A stretch of 64,000 bases of DNA, taken from assembly GCA_950295325.1 (NCBI GenBank), contig OX485807.1:27623666-27687665 (forward strand), in the 5' to 3' direction. This document shows positions 1 through 11,435 of the stretch, in pieces. The notes below the pieces were generated by a model. That model saw only the letters and a list, made by a program, of their open reading frames with translations. It searched no databases and was not told the origin of the DNA. The DNA comes from Polytrichum commune (taxonomy: Eukaryota > Streptophyta > Polytrichopsida > Polytrichales > Polytrichaceae). Position 1 is the first letter of the stretch. The number at the start of each line of letters is the position of its first letter. The position numbers and the translations under genes were made by a program.

Positions 1-27
1 GCCCTTGGCTCGTGCGTGAAGTGGCCC
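1..27. mobile_element. Right end of a family B (Tourist-like) MITE cut by the window edge
   Basis: The first 27 bases match the terminal sequence of the complete family B elements at 3858-4361 and 9770-10269, ending in GTGAAGTGGCCC. The rest of the element lies outside the window. Confidence 0.7.
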
Positions 28-869
28 TCAGTTAAGTTTGGCGTTCTCGTTTTTGTTGTTCTCGTTGTTGTTCTCGTTGTGGTTGGTGTTGGTGTTGTTG
101 TTGGTGGTCTTTTTCTTCTTCGTCCATGTGCTGCACGATGACAAATGTGAGGGAGGGAGGGAGGGGTGAGGTGGCATGGCGTGGTGTGGAGCAAGGGCAC
201 CACATAATAAGGTGATGGCCAAGTGGGCGGCCGGGAGGAGGTACAATTTTACACCCTGTTCCCTGTTCCGACAATCAGGAGAAGGCAAGGGAATCTACAT
301 TACAACTGCCTCTCAAGCAAGTTGCTGCTGCTGCTGCACTGACCACTCCCCAGCCCCAAATTAAAGCTGCTTGGAGGACACCATCGCATGTGAGAGTTGG
401 GTGTGAGCCTCAGGCCTCCTTTTAAGTTAAACCCATACAAAACTCCAAGCACCACGTGCTTCGGATTACGATATGCTGTAAGAAAGCACGGCTCAGGCGT
501 CTGTAACCGATATAATAACACACTTTGCAATCTGCATCTGTTTTAGGAGGAGCTACTACATGCTTGCAAACCAGAAACTAATTCTAAGGAGAATGCAGAA
601 ACAAAAACAAACGCAAAACAAAATCAAAGGTTTTTTTTGTGAATATGGAAATTGTTGTAACTTTTGAAGCGGTAAAGTTCGGGTATTGCATAGTTGATAT
701 GTAGGTTACCTCATAACTACTTGTTTGAATTCTAGTGCTTGGCTACGAGAGTTGTCAAAACTCTTATGAGGGTGATCAATCACAAGTTGTCAGCACGTAA
801 ACCTTAACTCCGTTTGCCTGGTAAATGTAGATCTCGTTCATGTCGGCATGGCATGATTCTAGTGAGCAG
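28..869. other. No gene recognised; GTT-rich low-complexity tract
   Basis: A pyrimidine/GTT-rich simple stretch runs from about 40 to 120. The rest is unremarkable AT-rich DNA with only short random frames. I see no domain, RNA gene or repeat shared with other parts of the window. Confidence 0.5.
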
Positions 870-1400
870 TTTTAAAATGGACTTGGATGCCTTCACCTTA
901 TGAAGTTGAGGGTGTTGTTGCGGGTGCTCATTGAACGCTTTTTCACCCACATCATATAACTCAATGGTCGCATCAAACAAGCAAAGGCCGATGCACGTTA
1001 AGTTAGTCACGATTTGGAGAGCGGACTCAAGGGAGCCCATGAGCACTCCAAGAGCCTTTAGTTTGTAAATGCATAGAACCCAAAATGCAAACCCTAACAA
1101 TAATGGGCAAGGTAGTCATGGAGGAAAATTGGGTCCATATGACAACAGTGGATGAAAATGTGAATTCCCATGAGACTAAAACAATTATTGTCAAGTTATT
1201 TCCTAAACCTTAAGGCCTCCTTTTGTACATCTACCTTTACTTCGAGGTTCTAAATGGCCTTTTGGATGTACACACTCAAGGAAAATAGTACCTCTCCCTT
1301 ATGAATACATTGTACACTTAGTGCCTCAAATAATGCCCCTACTTACACTCACGTTAGTTCGTACACGTTATGAAGAGTCCACCCCCCGAGGGTATTGCCT
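870..1400 (+). repeat. Dispersed repeat family E, copy 1
   Basis: It shares long stretches with 13985-14345 (same strand) and 49115-49530 (opposite strand), including GGGAGCCCATGAGCACTCC, GCAAACCCTAACAATAATGG and CAAGGTAGTCAT. No inverted ends or coding domain were seen. A family A copy follows at 1517, as it does downstream of copy 2, so E and A may have moved or been duplicated together at these two places. Confidence 0.75.
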
Positions 1401-1516
1401 TGCACACATGGCCGATTTTGGTGGGATGTCCAACCAAGACCAAAATGTTGGTTATTTTAGAGAATACTTTACATCAACAATCATTTGCAACTGGACTCCA
1501 CTCGAAGAGCGACGAC
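1395..1516 (+). repeat. Short dispersed repeat (family C), copy 1
   Basis: It contains TCCAACCAAGACCAAAAT, TTTTAGAGA and ACTGGACTCCACTCGAAGA, which recur slightly changed at 4535-4640 and partly at 37365-37435. Function unknown; it may be the remains of one larger repeat that includes family E. Confidence 0.5.
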
Positions 1517-1730
1517 GAATGGGGAGAATCGACCGCTAGTTACAGATGAACTGGTTGAGTTTGAGAAATTACCAGCTAAAGTTCAAAACTTTGAGAAAAT
1601 TTCCAATCGCTTAAGAGCAATCTTTGGCATACACTTCAAATTAATAACCGAAAGATCACAACATGTACCCAGTGGGACTTGAAAACACTAAGAATTTGAT
1701 CGATCATGCCCAAAAATTTCCCCAGACACT
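1517..1730 (+). repeat. Family A short inverted-end repeat, copy A1
   Basis: About 210 bp running from GGGGAGAA at the left to CCCAGACACT at the right, with the family's internal motifs AGTTACAGATGAACYGGTTG, TAGAGGAATC and CCAAAAAT. Copies elsewhere end in GTTCGGGGAGA on both sides, suggesting a MITE with short terminal inverted repeats. Confidence 0.7.
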
Positions 1731-2143
1731 CAAGAGCGAGTTACGGACACCGGTGGCCGAACTTTTGCCCCACTTCAAAGACCACCCCTAGGTCTCTTCC
1801 CACATGGCAGAGCCAATAAATTCAGGGCTCATGGAAGAGACATGATGCGTTTCCATCATCACCATGTGGATCCATTTCTTGCATGCCTTCAATATTTGAA
1901 GCTCCATCACTAGCTGCTACATTGCAGTTGAACAATTTGCCCGCTCTTTCCACTGCGGTCTCCGACTCAGGTGCCCTCAATTGAAGGAGCTGGGCAGTCT
2001 CAATCGAGCACTTGGAAACTTTTACAGTCCCAATTCCAGTCACTTTGTTTGTTTGTTTGTTTGTTTTTTTGTTTTTTTCTATTAAAAAAAAGAGGGGGGG
2101 GTGTTTTGTAAGGCCACCGTGACCCAAAAGAGAGAGGGGGAAA

Positions 2144-2232
2144 ATTATGAGGAAAATGGCCACGACCTCGCTTTCGATTCGCTAATCGTCTCATACTAAT
2201 CGTGTGTTTTATATCCTAACAAGAGGTGAGCT
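2144..2232 (+). repeat. Family D repeat, 3' fragment
   Basis: It carries TATGAGGAAAATGGCCAC and GCTAATCGTCTCATACTAAT followed by a TTTTATATCCTAAC segment, the right-hand part of the family D repeat seen complete at 12946-13300. Confidence 0.55.
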
Positions 2233-2251
2233 AGTCACACACAATAATCAG

Positions 2252-2720
2252 TGTTTGGGAAAAAAATTTGGGCACAATCGGTGAAGATCCCAGTGTTTCC
2301 AAGTCCAACCGTTTACATGGTGTGATCTTCCATTCTATTATTATTATTATTATGGGGGTACATTCCACTGATTCAGTGATCGGGGAGGATTTTTGGGCAT
2401 AATCAGTTGAGATCCGAGTGTTTGCAAGTCCAACCAGGTACATGTTGACATCCTTCGGTTTCCCTTTGTTAAACTGGGGTAGAGTCTATAAATTCCTCTA
2501 AAACGATCGGTAATTCTCCTGAAGTCTCAAACTCAAGCGGTTCATCTGTAACTAACTGCCGGTTCTCCCCGATCAAATCATAGCACCGATTCCTCTCGAA
2601 CGATCAGTAGTTTCTCTCTGAACCCTTGAACTCGGACCGGTTATTCGATTAATTCCTCAAACTCCACCGGTTCATCTGTAAGTAACTTAGCGGTCGATTC
2701 ATTCTCCCCGCGTTCATTAA
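2252..2720 (-). repeat. Family A copy A2, split by a younger A copy (A3)
   Basis: The two halves of one minus-strand family A copy lie at about 2252-2332 and 2583-2720. Between them are an ATT microsatellite (2336-2353) and a second, better preserved minus-strand A copy at 2378-2574. The halves contain different parts of the family consensus, in the right order, so A3 most simply inserted into A2. Confidence 0.65.
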
Positions 2721-3099
2721 TGACCCCATCCACCTTAGTCTCTGTGCGGACAGCCATGTTGCAGCTCGATCGCAACTAAGTTACAGACAGACAGACAGCG
2801 ATGAAGGACAGACATGGAGCTTGATTATGAGGCCCATGCCAAGGAAGCACGGACTGAGAGGGTCCGGCCTTCGAAGCTCGCATTGAGGCACACGAATTCA
2901 TGATGATTGGGACGGATATATGGTATTGGAATAAACAATAAGTTACACTCCAACACAACACAACATATAAGATATATAAAGGAACGACAACTTCCGACAA
3001 GCTTGGGGCATCTTCCACCCTCCGCCTTTTGTCAGCAGCACCAGCTATATATGGGGCTCGAGTGGAACAGCCCAGAGTTCGGGAAGTTTTTGAAGCCTT
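2721..3099. other. No gene recognised
   Basis: There is a short ACAG repeat (about 2784-2799) and otherwise unique sequence. No open frame here shows a recognisable domain. Confidence 0.45.
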
Positions 3100-3740
3100 A
3101 GTGGCTAATTGCCGGTAGTTGCTACAAAGGGTCGAATTTTTCCCAGTTTACATCAGCAACAGCCGGTCTTTTGTAAAATCAATCGGCCAATTGCCTATAT
3201 TTTCATATTTGCATGGGCCAATATCCGATTAAATGGAATTCATATCGGCACTAATTGTTTAAAAAATGTATGAAAAGTTATTAGAAATCATTTCTTAGTA
3301 CAAAATCTTGAATGAGTGAAAAAGAAAGGCATGTTCAAAACTTTAAATTTGAAGAGTTAATATCCTTGGCAGGAATTGAACCTAGCAATGCCTTCATTGC
3401 TTGAAGGCCAAGGGTCCCTCAATTCTTCATAGAAGCAATTGGATTTGGTCATGGAAAGGTTACATAATTCAAAAAGTTTAAGGTTTAGGGTACTTCCTCA
3501 AGTGCATCATCAGATGCCCCAGACAAATAGCGCTCTGGATGCTTCCGGCTGAAATCCAGTAACTCACAAGAAGAATCGGCTACATTTCCGGGACATTTTC
3601 TGGTCCATCGGCTAATTGCCAGAGGATTGAAATTACAATCGGATTGCCATCCGATGGTTGGAAATTTGGACCGGCCATGAGGAGAAATCCATCGGCTGAT
3701 AATGAACTAGCCGTCGGTTTTCCCCGAACATAGGAACAGC
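3100..3740. repeat. Cluster of a dispersed CGGCTAATTGCC-like motif
   Basis: Variants of a 12-15 bp motif (GGCTAATTGCCGG, ATCGGCCAATTGCC, ATCGGCTAATTGCCAG, ATCGGATTGCCATCCGAT, CATCGGCTGATAAT) recur through this stretch in more than one orientation. The rest of the window has no such density. Such clusters are typical of subterminal repeats of DNA transposons, but no ends or coding part were identified. Confidence 0.4.
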
Positions 3741-3857
3741 CGTGTTCAAATTACTGAAGAGTTTCATCTCGGTGTTCTGGTTTCTGGAATCTTACGGTTT
3801 CAATGTATTGTAGGTGGTGTCAAGTGCGAAAACAGACTAGATAAGTCTCTTAGATTA

Positions 3858-4361
3858 GGGCCACTTCGCACACGAGACTGAGGGCCCGTGACCGGTACAC
3901 TTCAAGCACTCTCATTGGTGGAGAAGGCGGAGTTGGTCCCAAGTTCGCTACTTCACACTACGCTTGAGGGACCGACGGAGTAGGTGACTGTAAGATGGGT
4001 GTAGAGTCTACATGGATGCCTACATGGCATCGAATGGGTCGTGTTTCATGGTTACTTGGACTATTTTCAAAATCCACCTCTTGGAGGTAGGCCTAACACA
4101 AAACCGGGAGACCATGGTATTGTGGATGTTCACAACTGTTGGTTTATTCTAGTTTATTATGTGTGAGGACCCGCATGAATAGACTTTCATTGAAATAGCA
4201 TTTGGTTGAGGGCCCGGTCACATAAGACTTCACGCTACACTTGAGGGTCCGTGACCACGCTACATGATTTTGGAGGTGTGTTGGGACGGTCTTTGGACAC
4301 TTTCTTTTGGGCTCTCACAATCTCATGGGCACGGCTCTTGGCTCGTGTGTGAAGTGGCCCC
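3858..4361 (+). mobile_element. Family B Tourist-like (PIF/Harbinger) MITE, copy 1
   Basis: The 504-bp element starts GGGCCACTTCGCACACGAG and ends CTCGTGTGTGAAGTGGCCCC, and TTA lies directly outside each end (3855-3857 and 4362-4364). Inverted ends starting GGG with a TTA duplication are the signature of Tourist/PIF-Harbinger MITEs. The body matches 9770-10269 in the opposite orientation over nearly its whole length. It has no transposase frame. Confidence 0.85.
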
Positions 4362-4489
4362 TTAGTGTGGGCCACACTGATTTGCAGGCAAAGGTGGAAT
4401 TACCGTGGTTCAAGACCCCGGGTCTTCCCCTAAGTCTTCCTGAAGGCTTCCAACCAACACCTTACATTAAACAAGCAGCTAGTTGCAAG

Positions 4490-4650
4490 AGTGATATGCC
4501 AAGTTATTATTATCCTACACACACGGCTAGTTCTGGTTGTTGGTCCAACCAAGGCCAAACTTTGCCTCATTTTAGAGACCACTTGAAATCAACCATTAGG
4601 TGCAAGTGGACTCCACTTGAAGAACGAGTTGCTAACATTAATACCTCTTA
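4490..4650 (+). repeat. Family C repeat, copy 2
   Basis: It shares GGTCCAACCAAGGCCAAAC, TTTTAGAGACCACTTGAA and GTGGACTCCACTTGAAGA with 1395-1516 and with 37365-37435. It is open in one frame but matches no protein family I know. Confidence 0.5.
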
Positions 4651-5600
4651 GTCACATCACATACGTGGTTGGTTTTGATTTGCTACTAAACGTTTGGCGC
4701 ATTTCAGCTACCATTACTAAGCCTCTTCCCACAGGGCAGAGCCAATGAAATAGTCACCTTACATCAAAAGTAGCACAGAAAGGAAGAATTAGTTACATGA
4801 ATTTTCTAGAATAACCAGATATTTTGGCCTAGATTAATTCTCATGATGAGATTTAGTGTGGACTCTAGAAAATTACTTGGCCCACAATACTGGGACTATT
4901 TAGTATTGCAGCTCTAAGGCAAGTGGGCCTAATTCAATCACTCGTCTTAACCCCTGAAGGGCGAGGTGGGTGTTTTCGTCTGGGTAGTTCTCATTTATGT
5001 TATAATCTTCAGATTTTGAAAATATATACGGTTGAAAATGTGTGTGAACAATTTGAAGTCTCCATAGTTTCCATATGCATGGTCAGATCTATCATAAGAG
5101 GGGCCAGTTGTCTTTAGTGAGTTTCTAAACATGATTGATATGTTCTAGGCGACTTTGCTTCAACTTTGAGGGTTAAAATCCCTAAAGGCTCAAGCCCAAT
5201 TCTCCCCAAGATCACCCATAAAAAATATTATCTCAATTTAGAACCTTGAAGAGGAAACTTTGTCTCAAGTGTTGGATTCGATCAAACAAATGGCATGTTG
5301 TGAAGTTAGGATTGTTCACAAAAATTCAACCATCCACGTGTCCCAATTCATAAAATTATATTGTAAACGTTTACACTGGTATGGACGTAAAGAGGTGGTT
5401 GCTCTGACAAACAAACACCTTCTTGGCTAGGTTAAACAAATATCTATATTTGAGCAGTGTGTGGTTAGGTGTGGATCCAAGAACGTATACCAAAAAGTCA
5501 TGTGTTTGAAAGAGATTGGACTACATACTTAGAATTTTTTATACATCCTAAGTCTGATAGTCACTTTAATTGTGTGCACGTGTGTGTTGGGGGGGGGGGC
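4651..5600. other. No gene recognised; G11 tract at the end
   Basis: No supported coding region. 5455-5560 resembles the left part of family D loosely. A run of eleven G lies at 5589-5599. Confidence 0.4.
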
Positions 5601-5750
5601 ACCTACATGATCATTTGATAAGAAAATGAATTTTCATGAAGACAACAAATAAGATCTCCAAGCATCATGAGGAAAATGGCTACTAGCACTAGTTGTGTTT
5701 TGCTAATCATCTCACTTTAATCATGTGTTTCATATCCTGTGGGTAGTGTT
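5601..5750 (+). repeat. Family D repeat, copy 1
   Basis: It follows the family D order: an ACCTACATGATCATTTGAT segment, then CATGAGGAAAATGGC, then a GCTAATCATCTCACTTTAAT segment and CATATCCTGTGG. It is diverged relative to 12946-13300. Confidence 0.6.
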
Positions 5751-7344
5751 TGCAAAGCTAAAAAAATGTATGCTTCCCGTTTTGTAAGGCCGTATTACAA
5801 AGTGGAAGAGATGGAAAAAAATATCCACAGTTATCCTTTTTAAAGGAAGACTTGTGCCAAATAGTCTTGATGGCATCATTATTCCATTTTATTTTGTCAA
5901 TGGGGATGTTGCACCTAAACCCACAACACTTCATTGTATAATATGTGGAATTGGGTGGTTGTCTTCAAAGTCATTCACATTTGACATGTATGCAAGGCGT
6001 TCCCATAGAATCTACTCCCTAAGTTTGTGTACGAGTCATCCCACTTGGTGTCCACTAGCGTTAATTATTGGTCGTAAACGTGTGCTAATGCTATCTCCGG
6101 GGTCCACTTATTCTCAAAGGGAATACAATATGAAATGCAAATGGTTCTCTCGTTGACTTTACATGAATGTGGGGAAGCTATGATTGTGCCCATGAGGTTT
6201 TTCACTACTGTAGCTTATAGCAAGTTGGGTAGAAAGAAATTAAAATAATCCAGCCTAAACCTAGGTGTCAACTTCGTCACTGACATTTGGTTAAGTAGGA
6301 TTTTGACCATGACATGTCAACACTAATCATAAATTGATATTGTGCTATATGAATATAGACTGACCTAAGCTACAAAAATGGGGTGGTTGTCAGGAATGGG
6401 TCAATTACCTTAATATTCATCTCCAAAGGGAGCACTCTTCTCACCAAATAATGTTATGATCACCTACAAAACAACTTTTGTTAGGAATCTTCAAAAAAAA
6501 ATTGTGTTCAACAACTTATAGTATATTCGTTGCGAAAAAAACCCCGTGTACCTACTACATTTTGATGCCAATGAATTGGAAACTTTTATAGTAGAACTAC
6601 CTCGGAACCTCGGGGGGTAGTCATTGGTTGGAGTAGCAATATACGTGCGAACAAATGATAGGTTATTTTAAAAACATGGGGGCAAAAAATTATAATTGGA
6701 CTTAAGAGTAATATGGGGTATCAAAAATGGCATTGGACATCTTTAAAGTACTATAGGGTATGGAATAATAGGTAATTTGGAATTATAAGTAATGCAAGCC
6801 ATTTTTCTGTTAACCCAAAGTAGAAAATTTTATAATGATAGCATGTGAAAAAAAAAAATTGAAAGTAATACCCCCCTTATAAAATAGTGGTTGTTCGCAC
6901 CTATATCCTTAACTTTTTAACACACTGCCCCCCCCCCCCGAGCTCGGAACAAGTCACCCTTGCGGCCAATAAGATTCTTATACAACACCTAGTCACCGAA
7001 CATAGACTTCCCAACTCACGCAATCGGGAGAATTTCTACTAAATTTATTGATGGAAGTTAATCAATGTGTTTGTTTCAAAACATATTGTCCATCTTGTCC
7101 GGTTGCAATGATCATACCGATCACCTTTGACTTCTAGCATGAGTTCTCAAATTGAATATTAGTTTAGCAATTTCAATCATACTACGTTACCTTGACGCTC
7201 AATCCAAATGCTATCAAGTTCGCATGAATGCAAATAGTAATTAGCTCAACATGGTGCTCCAACCCCGAGGTGGCTTGGAAATTTTCACATTGATAAATCC
7301 TAGGGCCGGTTCACATGAGGTCCCAAGTCCCAACTTTTGAGGGA
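5751..7344. other. No gene recognised
   Basis: The longest open stretch, at 5854-6156, has no domain I recognise and no flanking splice or start context. A C12 tract lies near 6928-6939. Confidence 0.4.
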
Positions 7345-7633
7345 TAACATTACCCAACCCAATACTCTTAACTCCGGCGTGGAGTTCGATGCGGCTCCGA
7401 TGCGGCTCCGGGGAGGTTCGGATGCCAGCTCCGGTGGGTTCGGGTGGGTTGGGGCAAAAATTGCCCCCTATTTTTTTGATTGGGTGGGGCCTTACTTGAT
7501 CTCATAAGGGGCCAAAACGGGGAGGGCCAGAAAAATGGACCCACCGGAGCTGTCATCCGAACCTCCCCGGAGCCGCATCGGAGCCGCATCGAACTCCGCG
7601 CCAGAGTTAAGAGTATTGGGTTGGGTAATGTTA
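7345..7633. mobile_element. 289-bp fold-back element with 97-bp inverted arms
   Basis: The arms 7345-7441 and 7537-7633 are reverse complements with about four mismatches over 97 positions. Each arm contains GATGCGGCTCC twice in tandem. The 95-bp spacer has no coding potential. The arms are GC-rich in an AT-rich surrounding. The structure fits a fold-back MITE, and the high arm identity suggests recent insertion or conversion between arms. The superfamily is undetermined because no target duplication is obvious. Confidence 0.8.
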
Positions 7634-7784
7634 GGGACTTTTGAGTCTCAAAAAACTATTAAAGTATAGTTTACATTCATTACACTAAGATCTTCTTTAT
7701 TTTATGTAAAAACCATCAGGCTTGTGTTGAGAGTTGAGTCTAACTTTTTGCTCAACCCAACTCTTGACACCAAGGTTCGGGGAG

Positions 7785-7996
7785 ACCCAACGATTAGTTA
7801 CAGATGAACCGGTTGAGTTTGAGAAATAACCGGTTAAAGTTGGAGACTTTAGGAGAATTATCGATCATTTTAGAGGAATCTATAGAATACCCCAAATGAA
7901 TAAAAAAAAAGCCGGAAGATGTCAAAATGTAACCGGTTGGATTCAGAATCACTAGGATCTTGACCGACTATGCCCAAAGACTTCCAAGGCACTGCT
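7785..7996 (+). repeat. Family A repeat, copy A4
   Basis: It begins GTTCGGGGAGACCCAACG and carries AGTTACAGATGAACCGGTTG, TAGAGGAATCTATAGAATA, AACCGGTTGGATTC and CTAGGATCTTGACCGACTAT in the consensus order. The right terminus is degraded. Confidence 0.75.
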
Positions 7997-8561
7997 CGAC
8001 ACAAATCTCAAACCTCACCTCCATAAAGTGTAGGCCTTCATGTCATACTTGGGACTTAAGACCTAGAACCCATGCAAACTGGTAACTCCCAACTTCCATG
8101 CTCTCAACGGTTGAGATTGCACCGATTGACCTCGGGTGGACCGGGCATTGGGACTTGGGACCCATGTGAACCGGCCATTATTAGAGTCCGAGACGTCCGA
8201 CTCAAATAAACACTATATAAATTTCCATGTACTTGGATGCTTGTAGAGAAGAGATGTTCCCACCAACATGCGTATATGGCAAGTGGCCATTATTTAGTGG
8301 TCCATGCAAGTGCTTATAATTCCGTTTTGTACGTCATCGACTTTTAGTTTAAAGATTAAGTTGTTCTTGGGACATCACCCGAGTCCACAATGTATACTCT
8401 TTCATTTAATTTTGATTTTCTATGATATTAAATTTAGGCCCGAGGTCACACCTAAGAGAGCATAAACACATGATATGGAGCATGACGTCGCACCTATTAC
8501 ACATTTTATCTCTTCATTATAATAATCATGGATGTGTTGTTTGAATCTGCTGTAGGTATTA

Positions 8562-9074
8562 CTCCCTCCGTTCTAAAATGATTGTCCTATCTCCCGGATT
8601 CTTTTGTCCCAAAATGATTGTTCGGTTATTTGCCCGGCTAGAAATTTGAGGTTCAAAGTCAAATATTTTCATGCCAAACCACTGATTGGGGAGATTTTTG
8701 GGCATAATCAGTTGAGATCCTAGTGTTTGCAAGTCCAACCAGTAACATGTTGACATCCTTCGGTTTTCCTTTATTAAATTGGGTTATATTCTATAAATTC
8801 CTCTAAAATGATTGGTAATTTTTCTACAATCTTGAACTTCAACCGGTTATTTCTCAAACTCAACCGGTTATTCTGTAACTAATTGTTGGTTCTCCCCGAT
8901 CATAGCGCCAAACTTTCATCATCAAGAAGTCTTCGACACCACACCTTTGGGAGGACGTTTTAGAGTAGTTGTTGTTTTTTATTTTAAGAATCATACTTAC
9001 CACTAATTGGTTGATGGTCAGCGGGCCTCAATCTTGCCAAAGTTAGGAACACGGACAATTTGGGACGGAGGGAG
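8562..9074. mobile_element. Stowaway-type (Tc1/mariner) MITE, TA duplication
   Basis: The left end CTCCCTCCGTTCTAAAATG and the right end (reverse complement CTCCCTCCGTCCCAAATTG) are the standard plant Stowaway terminus. TA lies just outside both ends (8560-8561 and 9075-9076). At 513 bp it is longer than most Stowaway elements because a family A copy lies inside it at 8684-8901. It has no transposase. Confidence 0.85.
8684..8901 (-). repeat. Family A copy A5, nested in the Stowaway element
   Basis: A minus-strand family A copy running from TTGGGGAGATTTTTGGGC to GGTTCTCCCCGATC. It lies wholly between the Stowaway ends, so it inserted into the MITE or was carried as its cargo. Confidence 0.75.
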
Positions 9075-9766
9075 TAGTTGGTAGCCAAAAAAATTTGCGC
9101 AAAGAGAGTTATTTGCAAAGTAAAGGAGATGAAACTATGGGTTTAGTCCCAAACCTTGAGTTTATGAGAATTAACACAAAGTCACCCAAGTTTTTTAAAT
9201 ACCTAAAATTAACATACACAAAGAGCGGTGTCGGGCTATTAAAATCTGTTTTTCTTGCTTGTCCAACTAGGATGGTTGGGCCATGCTAGGCTTGCATAGG
9301 CTGATCCAAGAGTGAGGACAGCACGTCCCATGCACATACCTACTTTGTATCCTAAAATTCTCTCAAAGTTTGAGAGGTGGAAAGAGGATGTCCCGAAAGT
9401 TTCGCTCAACTTTAAAAACACATTCGAATGCACGACGAGCTAACAAACATTTATTATAAATCTTCTTAAAAGAAGGATCAAAACCGCGATTTTGTCCCGC
9501 TTAGAGGAACATTACATATAACACTAACAACCTTCAACAATCTCATATAACATTCTTCAGCCACTAGGCATCATTCAATGGGCCAACTCCTTGGGGGGGG
9601 GGGGGTTAGGTCTAGTGTTAACCGGGTTGGATAGTGAGGAACTTATAGAAAGTAACAAGGGTCAATAAGGTAGATACATGCACCTAACACACCGAACTAA
9701 CATGAAATTAAGTAGACCCAATCTAATTGCTAAAAATCAAGGTCCTATCCTCATTCGACAGAACCA
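9075..9766. other. No gene recognised; G13 tract
   Basis: No domain-bearing frame. A G13 run lies at 9593-9605. Confidence 0.4.
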
Positions 9767-9769
9767 TTA

Positions 9770-10269
9770 GGGTCACTTCACACACGAGCCAAGAGCCATG
9801 ACCATGAAATTGTGAGAGCTCAAAAGAAAGTGTCCAAAGGCCGTCCCAACACACCTCCAAAATCATGTAGTGTGGTCACGGACCCTCAAGTGTAATGTGA
9901 AGTCATATGTGACTGGGCCCTCAACCAAATGATGTTTCAATGAATGTCTATTCATGCGGGTCCTCACACATGATAAAATAGAATAAATCGACAATTGTGA
10001 GCATTCAAAGTACCATGGTCTCCCGGTTGTTGTGTTAGGTCTACCTGCAAGAGTTGGTTTTTGAAAATAGTCCAAGTGACCAATAAACGTGATCCATTGG
10101 ATGCCACGTAGGAATCCATGAAGATTTTACATCCATCTTGCATTCACATACTCCACTTGTCCCTCAAGCGTAGTGTGAAGCGAACTTGGACCGGCTCCGC
10201 CTTTTCCACCAATAAGAGTGCTTGAAGTGTAGCGGTCACGGGCTCTCAGTCTTGTGTGTGAAGTGGCCC
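9770..10269 (-). mobile_element. Family B Tourist-like MITE, copy 2
   Basis: The 500-bp element starts GGGTCACTTCACACACGAG and ends GTGTGTGAAGTGGCCC, with TTA directly outside both ends (9767-9769, 10270-10272). It is inverted relative to the copy at 3858-4361 and matches it throughout, including CATGGTCTCCCGGTT and TCATGCGGGTCCTCACACAT. No coding capacity. Confidence 0.85.
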
Positions 10270-10272
10270 TTA

Positions 10273-11435
10273 GGGTTGATAGATTGGTAGGGCATGTTGC
10301 TTATGGAAAGAGAATGACATGCCTTTACTTCAAAAAAAATTGTAGTCATGCATAGCATTGTTCTATTACTATTGAAATCCTATATAACGATGGATAGAGT
10401 GACACAAGAACACACGGTTAACCTTTAAATATCTGAGAAGCCCGGTCGAGGCTTCGAGATGTCATACGGAGGGGTCTAGTGTTCATTAATGATATTTTAA
10501 GCTTAAATCTCTTTGAATACAACCCTTTAAGAACTTAATCCATTCATCATTTCCATAGTTCCTATCGGAACATTCACATATGTAGATCGGATTGTTTAGG
10601 GGCATTTGAGCTCGTGTAAATGACATAGATTTAAATACATATCACATACATGATCTATTCATTGTTATTACATACGAATTTTACTTTCAACTCCTCTTTT
10701 CAATAGGCTATGTTGAATGTGGACCCAATATTGTCTACATCATAAAACATCATCGCGATATTTGTTAGGAGTTTGTATAAGTCGTCACATATCGAGTATA
10801 AACACACCCCACTTGCTTCAACAATCAAGCCCCTCATGTTGTTGACCCCTTCTTGAAAGAATAATGGGGTAACGGGTTCAATTCGCAGGAATAAAGGATC
10901 ACCTACTAGGAGAACTTAAGATCGAATCTCATTGCGGATATCACGTGGTTTTATCAATTGGTTTCATGATCTAGTACGATAGTAGATTTCCAATCCATAT
11001 TCATAGATTTTAGAACCACCTAGTGAAAGAATCGTCGCATCTTCCCAATCCATATCCTAGTGTCGATAACGGTGCTCCACCGTGCTTGGGTGTAACTTAC
11101 TTGGGAGAGGGAAAGAACGGTGGTCTCAAGTTTGCATATTGAATTGTAATACACAAACATATTGATTTTGTTCCACTTCTTGTGGACAATCTCACCGAAA
11201 TTGTAGTGAGAGGTTATAATTGGTATCTAACACTTGCTCCTATCATAGCCACGCGGTGGGGGCCATAGGCTTCGGCTATCCCAAGGCAAAACAACTATCT
11301 CAATGCGGCAATTATTACCTTCAATATGAGTGGTTGCACGATCACCGAAATCATGGTCAACTTTACTCCGGTTTCTTGCTCGCACTCTAGTGGCATCCCC
11401 ACTACAATATTATGAAAAGTTGCGACAATAGAGTT
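10273..11435. other. No gene recognised
   Basis: AT-rich sequence with no open frame of interest, no recognisable repeat and no RNA gene. Confidence 0.4.

Noticed and set aside
1485-1682. Short frames translating family A repeats (for example 1485-1682 and 14478-14660)
   Set aside because: They recur only because the repeat recurs. They lack conservation of length and frame.
3366-3420. A tRNA-like sequence on the minus strand (GGTTCAATTCCTGCCA with a CCTTGGC/GCCAAGG stem)
   Set aside because: The T-arm-like part and a short stem are present, but there is no D arm and the spacing is about 50 bases. The anticodon stem cannot be built properly. It also resembles a retrotransposon primer-binding site, but no LTR was seen beside it.
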